Source: Clostridia bacterium
Lineage (GTDB): Bacteria; Bacillota; Clostridia; Oscillospirales; CAG-272
Assembly (NCBI GenBank): GCA_017631215.1
Contig: JAGBTR010000086.1
Coordinates: forward strand, 1-6,105
DNA length: 6,105 nt
Reading direction: 5' to 3'
Each line of letters opens with the position of its first letter. Position 1 is the first letter of the stretch. The position numbers and the translations under genes are program-made. A model generated the notes under the pieces. It made no database searches, was not told the origin of the DNA, and saw nothing but the letters and a program-made list of their open reading frames with translations. This document shows positions 1 through 5,689 of the stretch, in pieces.

Positions 1-20
1 GTGAGCAGCGTTCGGGCTGC

Positions 21-304
21 GAAACGAGGCCATACCAGTTGGGGAAGCAGCGGAGCCCTGTACCTGAAATCCGCTACAGCAGGGATGGATTCCTCTTTTG
101 AGGGCTGACCGTTTGCGGTCTGAGTCACGTCGCTCGTGTTGAGAGATGGGTCTTGCGCAATCGGCGGCTGTGAACCATGTCAGGTGGGGAACCAAGCAGC
201 ATTAAGCAGTTGAGCCGGTGTGCCGCGAGGAAGCCTGTCTTGAGCGAGAGATGTGTGCCTCGCGCAGGCGTGACGTTCGAGAAAGAGGTGTATGGTCTCG
301 TTTT
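21..304 (+). ncRNA. ffs: Signal recognition particle RNA, large bacterial type
   Basis: This is the RNA scaffold of the signal recognition particle, which binds Ffh and targets nascent membrane and secreted proteins to the translocon. The domain IV hairpin is visible: GTCAGG (179-184), a TGG/CCA stem (185-187 with 192-194), a GGAA tetraloop (188-191) and AGCAGC (195-200), forming the asymmetric Ffh-binding loop. An upstream Alu-like region (about 36-140) contains conserved clostridial blocks such as GAAATCCGCTA and GGGTCTTGCGCAA (148-160). The two ends pair over 15 consecutive positions (21-35 with 290-304, two G-U wobbles), which sets the approximate boundaries at about 284 nt, close to the roughly 270 nt of the Bacillus RNA. 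The exact 5' end is uncertain because these RNAs are often processed and no promoter is visible in the 20 bases before it. Its position upstream of dnaX matches Firmicutes gene order. Confidence 0.93.
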
Positions 305-305
305 T
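278..305 (+). terminator. Probable terminator of the SRP RNA
   Basis: Five T residues (301-305) directly follow the 3' strand of the SRP terminal helix. A local hairpin is possible between CGAGA (278-282) and TCTCG (296-300), with a 13-base loop. The same TCTCG also pairs with CGAGG at 25-29 in the mature RNA, so a short hairpin could act first and the long-range helix could replace it. The local stem is only 5 bp, so termination may be partial and some transcription could continue into the isomerase gene, for which no clear promoter of its own is visible in 306-355. Confidence 0.4.
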
Positions 306-355
306 CAGCCCGATGATGCTCTTTTTCTATACCAAGACCGATGAGTGATGAGTAC

Positions 356-360
356 GGAGG
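356..360 (+). promoter_or_regulatory. Ribosome binding site deciding the isomerase start
   Basis: GGAGG lies 8 bases before the ATG at 369. The same frame is open upstream to a GTG at 345 and an ATG at 348, but those would place this Shine-Dalgarno inside the gene and have no comparable motif before them. The start at 369 is therefore preferred. Confidence 0.8.
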
Positions 361-368
361 TGGACAGT

Positions 369-1202
369 ATGAAGATCGGTGTCAGCTCCTATAGCTACGC
401 GCGTTGGATGCGCGAGACGGGCGCGAGCCTGCTTGACGTCTGTCGCCACGCCGCTAAGACGGGCTTTGATGCCATCGAATTCACCACGCTCGGTGGAGAC
501 GATCGCATCGCGATGGCGCGCGAGCTTCGTGCGCTGTGCGAGGAGCTTGGACTCGACGTTGCCGCCTATACCGTGGGGGCGGATCTTGCTTCGGGAGACG
601 GTAAGAGCGCCGTTGAGGCACTTTGCCGCGAGATCGATATTGCTAAGGCGCTGGGCGCACCCATCCTCCGCCACGACGTGTGCTTCTCCTTGCCCGAGGG
701 TATGACGTGGGAGTCGGCGATCGAGGTGATGGTGCCGCGCATCCGCGAGGTCACGTCCTACGCGCGTGAGCAGGGTATACGCACCTCTACCGAGAACCAC
801 GGCTTCATCTTTCAGGATAGCGCCCGTGTGCGCGCCTTGATCGAGGCGGTCGGTGACAGTAACTACGGCTGGCTGGTCGACCTCGGCAACTTTTTGTGTG
901 TGGACGAGCCGCCCGAGGAGGCGGTGCGTGTGGCGGCAAGCTATGCCATCCACGTTCACGCCAAGGATTTTTATCAGTACACCGACCCGTCGACCTATCC
1001 CGCCGCATCTTTGGCGACGCGCGGTGACCGACGGCTGGTCGGTACGGTTGTGGGGCGGGGCGTTGTGCCCTTGCCATCGTGTCTTGCCACCTTGCGCGAG
1101 GCAGGATATAGCGGCACGCTGTCGCTGGAATTTGAAGGTACCGAGGACGTGATGGAGGCGATCGCCGAGGGTTATCGCTATCTGCGCGTTCTGACAGAAT
1201 AA
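369..1202 (+). CDS. Sugar phosphate isomerase/epimerase, xylose isomerase-like TIM barrel
   Basis: This 277-residue protein resembles the AP endonuclease 2/xylose isomerase-like TIM-barrel family, cytoplasmic metal-dependent enzymes that isomerise or epimerise sugars, inositols or keto-acids. It opens with the typical first strand KIGVSSYSY (2-10), followed by GFDAIEF (32-38). Likely metal ligands in family order are E142 (in TENHGF), D171 (in LVDLGNF), H197 (in the HVHAKD block, with the family H-x-K-D pattern) and E254 (in LSLEFEG), so the active site looks intact. Length is normal and there is no signal peptide or membrane segment. The start at 369 is chosen on a strong GGAGG site. Only 16 bases separate it from dnaX, which suggests co-transcription, but no sugar kinase, transporter or dehydrogenase lies nearby to indicate a substrate. 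Family membership is well supported; the exact reaction is not. Confidence 0.87.
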   Translation: MKIGVSSYSYARWMRETGASLLDVCRHAAKTGFDAIEFTTLGGDDRIAMARELRALCEELGLDVAAYTVGADLASGDGKSAVEALCREIDIAKALGAPILRHDVCFSLPEGMTWESAIEVMVPRIREVTSYAREQGIRTSTENHGFIFQDSARVRALIEAVGDSNYGWLVDLGNFLCVDEPPEEAVRVAASYAIHVHAKDFYQYTDPSTYPAASLATRGDRRLVGTVVGRGVVPLPSCLATLREAGYSGTLSLEFEGTEDVMEAIAEGYRYLRVLTE

Positions 1203-1218
1203 AGAAGGGAGGACGAAT

Positions 1219-2859
1219 ATGCATCAGGCACTCTATCGAAAGTGGAGACCGCAGACCTTTGACGACGTGTGCGGTCAGGAACATATCACGTCCATACTGA
1301 AATATGAGACCGAGCAAGGCGCGTTCAGCCACGCTTATCTTTTCTGCGGCTCGCGCGGTACGGGTAAGACGACCTGCGCCAAGATCCTTTCCAAGGCGGT
1401 CAACTGCGAGCACCCCGTGAACGGTTCGCCCTGCGGTACGTGCGCCTCCTGCCGATCGATCGACAGCGGAGCCGCCACCGACGTGCTCGAGATGGACGCC
1501 GCCTCCAACAACGGCGTTGACAATATCCGCGATATCCGCGACGAGGTGGTCTACGCCCCTAACGCGCTCAAATACCGTGTGTACATCATCGACGAGGTGC
1601 ATATGCTGTCGGGAAGTGCGTTTAACGCACTGCTCAAAACGCTCGAGGAGCCGCCCGCCCACGTGGTGTTCGTGTTGGCAACGACCGAGCTGCATAAGCT
1701 GCCCGCTACCATCATTTCGCGCTGTCAGCGGTTCGATTTCCGCCGCATCGCCACGCCCGTGCTGCGTGACCGTCTGTTGCATATCGCCAAGGCGGAGGAC
1801 ATCACGCTCGACGAGGACGCCGCCACGCTGCTCGGCAAGCTGGCGCAGGGCGGTATGCGAGACGCCATCTCGCTGCTTGAGCTTTGTGCGGGTGCACGCA
1901 GACCCATCACGACCGCGCTTGTCAACGAGACGGTAGGACTTACGGGTCGCGACGCGCTGCTGTCGACCGTCCGTGCCATCGCCGCGCGAGATTACGATGC
2001 CTTATACGCGCGCATCGACGAGGTGGTTCAATCCTCGATGGATCTCGGCGTCTTCTGGCAGGATCTGATCGCCGTCTACCGCGACCTGCTCGTGGTCAAA
2101 ACAACCAAAAAATATGCGGAATATCTGGATCTGACCGATGCGGAGCAGAGAACGCTTGGTGAGGTTGCCGCGCTCTTTTCCAAGGAAACCATTCTCTATC
2201 ACCGCCAATTGCTCGACCAGGCGTATCTTTCGATGCAGGGCGCCAATGCACTGGGTCGTGTGACCGCCGAGCTGACGCTCATTCGTATGTGTGACGAGAC
2301 GCTCAGCACGACGCAGGAGGCACTGCTTTCCCGTATTGCCAAGCTTGAGGCGTTGGTGCTGTCGGGCGGGATTTCTCATCGGGCCGCTGTCCAAGAGACA
2401 CCGAATCCCGAGGACGACGCCCCCAACGATCCCGCGCCCGTCGAGCCAAGCGGCGAGCCCACACAAGCAGCCGCGATCGAACCGACCGCTACTCAATCGG
2501 TCGCCTCCCAAGCGGTGCCGAGCAAGGCAGACGATGCGGGCGGCAAGCGTGTGCTTCGTCCCATCCGTGCGTGGAGCGAGGTCGTGGAGCGGGTAACGGC
2601 ACAGAACCCGATGGCGGCGTCCTTCCTGGGTCAGGCTCGCGCCTATACCGAGGGAGAGCGAGGAGTCCTCGTCCGCTTTGAAAATCAGTTTGCCCAGATG
2701 ATGATCGATCAGGGCGACACAAAGGATATGCTCCGCGGTGCGCTGTCGGTCTGCCTGCAGCGAGAGGTGAGAGAGAAGGATCTCGTTTGCGAGGTCTTGC
2801 CCGCCGCCAAGCAGGCTTCGTCGCTGGACGAGATCATCGAGGCACTGGACGAGGAATAA
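1219..2859 (+). CDS. dnaX: DNA polymerase III subunit gamma/tau (clamp loader ATPase)
   Basis: This is the AAA+ motor of the DNA polymerase III clamp loader, which opens and loads the beta clamp and, in its full-length tau form, links polymerases to the helicase. The 546-residue protein starts with the signature YRKWRPQTFDDVCGQ (6-20). It has Walker A GSRGTGKT (44-51), four zinc-binding cysteines (C63, C72, C75, C78), Walker B with D125-E126 followed by VH, a sensor 1 region LATTELHKLP (153-162), the arginine-finger motif SRC (167-169) and sensor 2 GGMRDA (211-216). The helical collar domain III spans roughly 230-365. A Pro/Ala/Glu-rich linker (about 390-440) precedes a C-terminal domain (about 447-528) of the Firmicutes tau type. 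A GGAGG-like site ends 6 bases before the ATG. It sits between the isomerase and ybaB. No convincing programmed frameshift for a short gamma form was found. Confidence 0.98.
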   Translation: MHQALYRKWRPQTFDDVCGQEHITSILKYETEQGAFSHAYLFCGSRGTGKTTCAKILSKAVNCEHPVNGSPCGTCASCRSIDSGAATDVLEMDAASNNGVDNIRDIRDEVVYAPNALKYRVYIIDEVHMLSGSAFNALLKTLEEPPAHVVFVLATTELHKLPATIISRCQRFDFRRIATPVLRDRLLHIAKAEDITLDEDAATLLGKLAQGGMRDAISLLELCAGARRPITTALVNETVGLTGRDALLSTVRAIAARDYDALYARIDEVVQSSMDLGVFWQDLIAVYRDLLVVKTTKKYAEYLDLTDAEQRTLGEVAALFSKETILYHRQLLDQAYLSMQGANALGRVTAELTLIRMCDETLSTTQEALLSRIAKLEALVLSGGISHRAAVQETPNPEDDAPNDPAPVEPSGEPTQAAAIEPTATQSVASQAVPSKADDAGGKRVLRPIRAWSEVVERVTAQNPMAASFLGQARAYTEGERGVLVRFENQFAQMMIDQGDTKDMLRGALSVCLQREVREKDLVCEVLPAAKQASSLDEIIEALDEE

Positions 2860-2901
2860 ATTCGTTATTAAAAACATCAAACATATAAAGGAGAAAATCA
2901 A
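2860..2901 (+). other. AT-rich spacer with the ybaB ribosome binding site
   Basis: This 42-base gap is only about 21% GC, in sharp contrast to its surroundings. It contains AAGGAG (2888-2893), placed 8 bases before the ybaB ATG. I see no hairpin terminator and no paired -35/-10 boxes; a TATAAA at 2884-2889 overlaps the ribosome binding site and has no partner. The simplest reading is an unstructured leader that favours ybaB translation. Confidence 0.6.
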
Positions 2902-3249
2902 ATGAGAGCAAACATTCCGAAGGGTATGGGCGGCGGTCCGCAGAATATGCAGGCGATGATCCGCCAGGCACAGAAGATGCAGGAGGATATGGCAACGCTG
3001 CAGGCCGAGCTGGACGATCGCGAGTATGAGGTCAGCGCAGGCGGCGGTATGGTCAAGGTGCGTATCAACGGCAAAAAGGAGATCCTCTCGATCGATATCA
3101 AGCCCGACATCGTCGATCCCGACGATATCGAGACGCTGTCCGATATTCTGACGGCAGGCATCAACGAGGCCATCTCGCGCGTGGATAAGGAAAACAGCGA
3201 CGCGATGGGGGCTATCACGGGCGGCATGAATATGCCGGGACTGTTCTGA
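2902..3249 (+). CDS. ybaB: YbaB/EbfC family nucleoid-associated protein
   Basis: This small DNA-binding protein of 115 residues belongs to the YbaB/EbfC family (YaaK in Bacillus). Family members are homodimers that bind DNA with little sequence preference and are linked to nucleoid organisation and possibly recombinational repair. The N-terminus is Gly/Met-rich with a basic start, followed by the amphipathic helix MQAMIRQAQKMQEDMATLQA (16-35). The family core comes next: GGGMVKVRINGKKEILSIDI (47-66), then P-D-I-V-D-P-D-D (68-75) and a closing helix LSDILTAGINEAI (79-91). The C-terminus is a Gly/Met-rich tail. Length fits the family (about 100-115). The ATG has a good AAGGAG site 8 bases upstream. 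The gene lies between dnaX and recR as in many bacteria and its stop is one base before recR, which suggests coupled expression. Confidence 0.95.
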   Translation: MRANIPKGMGGGPQNMQAMIRQAQKMQEDMATLQAELDDREYEVSAGGGMVKVRINGKKEILSIDIKPDIVDPDDIETLSDILTAGINEAISRVDKENSDAMGAITGGMNMPGLF

Positions 3250-3250
3250 G

Positions 3251-3865
3251 ATGGCCGAATATATGGAGTCACTCCAGCATCTGGCCGAGCAATTCGGCAA
3301 GCTGGAGGGCGTTGGACGCAAGACGGCGATGCGATTGGCCTATTCGGTGGTTGATATGTCCGTCGAGGATGCGACCGCCTTTGCCGATGCCATCCGCGTG
3401 GCAAAGGAGCGAATCCATCTGTGTCCCGTGTGTCAGAATCTGACAGACCGCGAGCTCTGTCCCGTCTGTCGTGACGAGGGGCGCGACCGCTCGACGGTGT
3501 GCGTGGTGGCAGATGCCAAAACGGTGCTGGCGATGGAGAAGGTGCGCGAATATCGTGGCGTTTACCACGTGCTGCACGGTCTGATCTCGCCGATGAACGG
3601 CATTACTCCCGACCAAATCAAGCTCCGTGAGCTGCTCACACGCGTGGGAGAGGGCGAGGTCAAAGAGTTGATCGTCGCGACCAATCCTACCATCGAGGGT
3701 GAGGCGACCGCGATGTACATCGCGCGGCTGATGAGTCCGTTGGGTGTCAAGGTCACCCGCCTGGCTTACGGTATTCCCGTGGGGGCGGATCTGGAATATG
3801 CCGACGAGGTCACGCTCTGCCGTGCGCTGGAGGGAAGACGAAGTGTCGAGGACGGCATTGGATAA
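3251..3865 (+). CDS. recR: Recombination mediator protein RecR
   Basis: RecR works with RecF and RecO to load RecA on single-stranded DNA coated with SSB at gaps and stalled forks. The 204-residue protein shows the complete family layout: a helix-hairpin-helix segment LEGVGRKTAMRLAY (18-31), a C4 zinc finger with C58, C61, C70 and C73, a Toprim domain starting at VCVVAD (83-88) and including ATNPTIEGEATAMYIARL (143-160), and the C-terminal motif YGIPVGADLEYADEVTL (173-189). Length is close to the usual 198-201. The ATG follows the ybaB stop by one base and has only a weak GGGA site (3237-3240), so translation is probably coupled to ybaB. An alternative ATG at 3263 would trim four residues of a conserved start (MAEYMESL resembles the M-x-x-Y-P-E-S-L of relatives), so 3251 is kept. 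A strong terminator follows. Confidence 0.98.
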   Translation: MAEYMESLQHLAEQFGKLEGVGRKTAMRLAYSVVDMSVEDATAFADAIRVAKERIHLCPVCQNLTDRELCPVCRDEGRDRSTVCVVADAKTVLAMEKVREYRGVYHVLHGLISPMNGITPDQIKLRELLTRVGEGEVKELIVATNPTIEGEATAMYIARLMSPLGVKVTRLAYGIPVGADLEYADEVTLCRALEGRRSVEDGIG

Positions 3866-3879
3866 GTGAGATTTTGTGA

Positions 3880-3918
3880 AAAAAGGCAGGAAAAGTCGTT
3901 GACTTTTCCTGCCTTTTT
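3880..3918 (+). terminator. Strong intrinsic terminator after recR
   Basis: A perfect 13-bp GC-containing stem (3885-3897 with 3901-3913) has a 3-base GTT loop. It is extended by five A-T pairs (3880-3884 with 3914-3918) and leaves a T5 tract at 3914-3918. The A-run on the 5' side means it can also act on the opposite strand. It closes the operon ending with recR, 14 bases after the recR stop. Its loop and 3' arm contain the -35 box of the next promoter. Confidence 0.95.
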
Positions 3919-3927
3919 CGGTATAAT
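3899..3927 (+). promoter_or_regulatory. Sigma-A promoter for the ABC exporter operon
   Basis: The -35 box TTGACT (3899-3904) and the perfect -10 box TATAAT (3922-3927) are separated by an optimal 17 bp. The predicted transcription start is about 3934, giving a leader of about 30 bases before the ATG at 3965. The -35 box occupies the last two loop bases and the beginning of the 3' arm of the recR terminator, and the spacer covers the T-tract. I see no obvious operator palindrome around it and no regulator gene beside it, so control of the promoter is unknown. Confidence 0.88.
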
Positions 3928-3964
3928 GAGATGATAGGTATTCTCTGGAAAGGAGGATGTGCGA

Positions 3965-5689
3965 ATGAAGCTGATTATGAAGTATCTGCGCCCGTTTTAC
4001 GGCTTTATGCTGCTCGGCTTTACCATCAAGGTGCTGGGCACGCTGGTCGAGCTGGTCATCCCGTATATCCTCAGCCATATTCTTGACCGCGTCGTTCCGA
4101 CGGGCGAGCTGTCGGCCATTTTGTTCTGGGGCGGTATGATGCTGCTGGCCGCGTTGTCGGCATTGGTTTTCAACATAACCGCCAACCGTATGGCCTCCCG
4201 CGTGGCGAGAGACGGTGCGCGGGCGATCCGCCACGATCTGTTTGCGAGCACGATGCGCCTCTCGGGGCGGCAGACAGACGCCTTTACCGTCCCCAGCCTT
4301 GAGGCAAGATTGACCTCGGATACCTATAATCTCCACCATTTTATCGGTATGATGCAGCGACTTGGCGTCCGTGCGCCGCTGCTGCTGGTCGGCGGTATCA
4401 TCGTCACCTTTTCGCTGGATCGCGGATCGACGCTGGTGTTGATCGCCGTGTTGCCCTTTATCACGCTGACCGTGTGGCTTATCTCGTCGCGCGGTGTGCC
4501 GCTGTATACCCGAGCCCATCGCGCCGTTGACGAAATGGTGCGCGTGATGCGCGAGGACGTGCAGGGTATGCGCGTCATTCTGGCCTTGTCCAAGCAAAAG
4601 CACGAGCGTGAGCGCTACGACCGTGTCAACCGCGCACTTGTCGGCGTTGAGAAAAAGGCGGCTGTAACAATGGCGGCGACCGATCCCATCATCGGTCTGT
4701 TCCTCAATCTGGGACTTGTCGCTGTCGTGCTGGTCGGCGCATATCGCGTGCAGGGTGGCTTTAGTGAGCCCGGCAAGATCATCGCCTTTATCCAATATTT
4801 TATGCTCATCTCCAACGCGATGCTGTCCATCACGCGCATCTTTGTGATGTTCTCTAAATCTTCGGCCTCATCCAAGCGTATTGCCGAGGTGCTCAGCGCA
4901 CCGATCGAGCCCGTCGTACACAGCGAGGACTCCTATCCGCCGCACGATACGAACGCACACGTCTGCTTTGATCGCGTCAGCTTTTCGTATAACGGTCGGG
5001 TACAGAATCTGGTTGACGTGAGCTTTGAGCTTGCGCAGGGAGGCACGCTGGGTGTGATCGGCGCGACGGGCAGCGGTAAGACGACGCTTTTGTCGCTTAT
5101 GACGCGCGCGTACGATACCGATGAGGGATCGATCTATCTGGACGGTCGCGACGTCCGTACGATGGATAAGCTGGACATCCACGGCGCGCTTGGCTACGTG
5201 ATGCAGAACGATTTCATTATGAACGATACCGTGGCGGAAAACATTCGCTTCGGTCGAGATATATCCCGTGAGGATGTGGAATGGGCGGCTCGCATTGCCC
5301 AAGCGCACGGCTTTATCAGTGCGCTCGAGGATGGCTACGACCACGAGCTGACAGCCAAGGGAACCAATCTCTCGGGCGGTCAGCGTCAGAGAGTGCTGAT
5401 CGCACGTGCCATTGCGGGCAGACCGCGACTGTTGCTTCTCGACGACAGCTCGTCCGCGCTTGACTACCGTACGGATGCCGATCTTCGGACGGCCATCCGC
5501 GAGCAGCTGAAGGACACGACCGTCGTGGTGGTAGCCCAGCGCGTCAGCTCGGTTCAGCACGCCGACCTCATCCTGGTGCTCGAGGAGGGCGCTGTGATCG
5601 GCGCAGGGCGTCACGATGAGCTGATCGAGACGTGCGAGATCTATCGCGAGATCCGCGACTCCCAGATGGGAGGTGCTTTGCTTGAATAG
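3965..5689 (+). CDS. ABC exporter half-transporter, degenerate-site subunit of a heterodimeric pump
   Basis: This 574-residue inner-membrane half-transporter has an N-terminal exporter membrane domain (about 1-310, six predicted helices, with clear hydrophobic runs near 11-40, 52-72, 136-175 and 241-285) and a C-terminal ATPase domain (about 331-574). ATPase motifs are Walker A GATGSGKTT (366-374), Q-loop Q414, signature LSGGQ (469-473), Walker B ending at D493 and D-loop SALD (497-500). The residue after Walker B is D494 instead of the catalytic Glu, and the H-loop reads VAQR with Q525 instead of His. Both changes mark the non-hydrolysing site contributed by one subunit of heterodimeric exporters such as TM287/288 and BmrCD. 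The ATG at 3965 has AAAGGAGG 8 bases upstream; an in-frame GTG at 3959 is too close to that site. The next gene overlaps its end and encodes the probable partner. Drug, lipid or peptide export are all possible; the substrate cannot be read from sequence. Confidence 0.95.
   Translation: MKLIMKYLRPFYGFMLLGFTIKVLGTLVELVIPYILSHILDRVVPTGELSAILFWGGMMLLAALSALVFNITANRMASRVARDGARAIRHDLFASTMRLSGRQTDAFTVPSLEARLTSDTYNLHHFIGMMQRLGVRAPLLLVGGIIVTFSLDRGSTLVLIAVLPFITLTVWLISSRGVPLYTRAHRAVDEMVRVMREDVQGMRVILALSKQKHERERYDRVNRALVGVEKKAAVTMAATDPIIGLFLNLGLVAVVLVGAYRVQGGFSEPGKIIAFIQYFMLISNAMLSITRIFVMFSKSSASSKRIAEVLSAPIEPVVHSEDSYPPHDTNAHVCFDRVSFSYNGRVQNLVDVSFELAQGGTLGVIGATGSGKTTLLSLMTRAYDTDEGSIYLDGRDVRTMDKLDIHGALGYVMQNDFIMNDTVAENIRFGRDISREDVEWAARIAQAHGFISALEDGYDHELTAKGTNLSGGQRQRVLIARAIAGRPRLLLLDDSSSALDYRTDADLRTAIREQLKDTTVVVVAQRVSSVQHADLILVLEEGAVIGAGRHDELIETCEIYREIRDSQMGGALLE
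5668..5673 (+). promoter_or_regulatory. Ribosome binding site supporting a TTG start for the second ABC gene
   Basis: GGGAGG followed by TG is a near-perfect Shine-Dalgarno inside the last codons of the first ABC gene. It ends 8 bases before the in-frame TTG at 5682. The alternative ATG at 5700 has only AGAGG (5688-5692) before it, so the TTG is favoured. Confidence 0.65.

Noticed and set aside
5..20. Hairpin GCAGC/GCTGC at the window start as a terminator or tRNA fragment
   Set aside because: The stem is 5 bp, no T-run follows, and no tRNA features are present. It is probably part of an SRP RNA precursor leader, or chance.
303..333. Possible promoter for the isomerase operon (TCTATA or TATACC near 326-333)
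   Set aside because: No acceptable -35 box lies 16-18 bp upstream of either candidate, so it cannot be supported.
2107..2112. A6 run in dnaX as a possible programmed frameshift site for a short gamma form
   Set aside because: The run is short and preceded by CC, not a full slippery heptamer, and I see no clear stimulatory hairpin. A -1 shift would stop at 2162, giving about 313 residues that end inside the collar domain III, which would probably not be a functional gamma subunit.
2002..3321. Long minus-strand open frame (439 codons) across dnaX and ybaB
   Set aside because: It lies antisense to two clearly recognised genes, its translation is rich in His, Arg, Leu and Asp with no recognisable domain, and it runs through an intergenic gap and two gene boundaries. 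It is a shadow of high-GC codon use.
3928..3946. Operator-like inverted repeat GAGA...TCTC downstream of the -10 box
   Set aside because: Only 4 bases pair across a 10-base gap in an AT-rich stretch; this is within chance and no regulator gene is next to it.
3269..4795. Long minus-strand open frame (508 codons) across recR, the terminator and the ABC gene
   Set aside because: It is antisense to recR and the exporter and crosses a strong terminator hairpin. Its translation is dominated by His, Gln, Asp and Arg, as expected from reverse reading of GC-rich genes, with no domain that I recognise.
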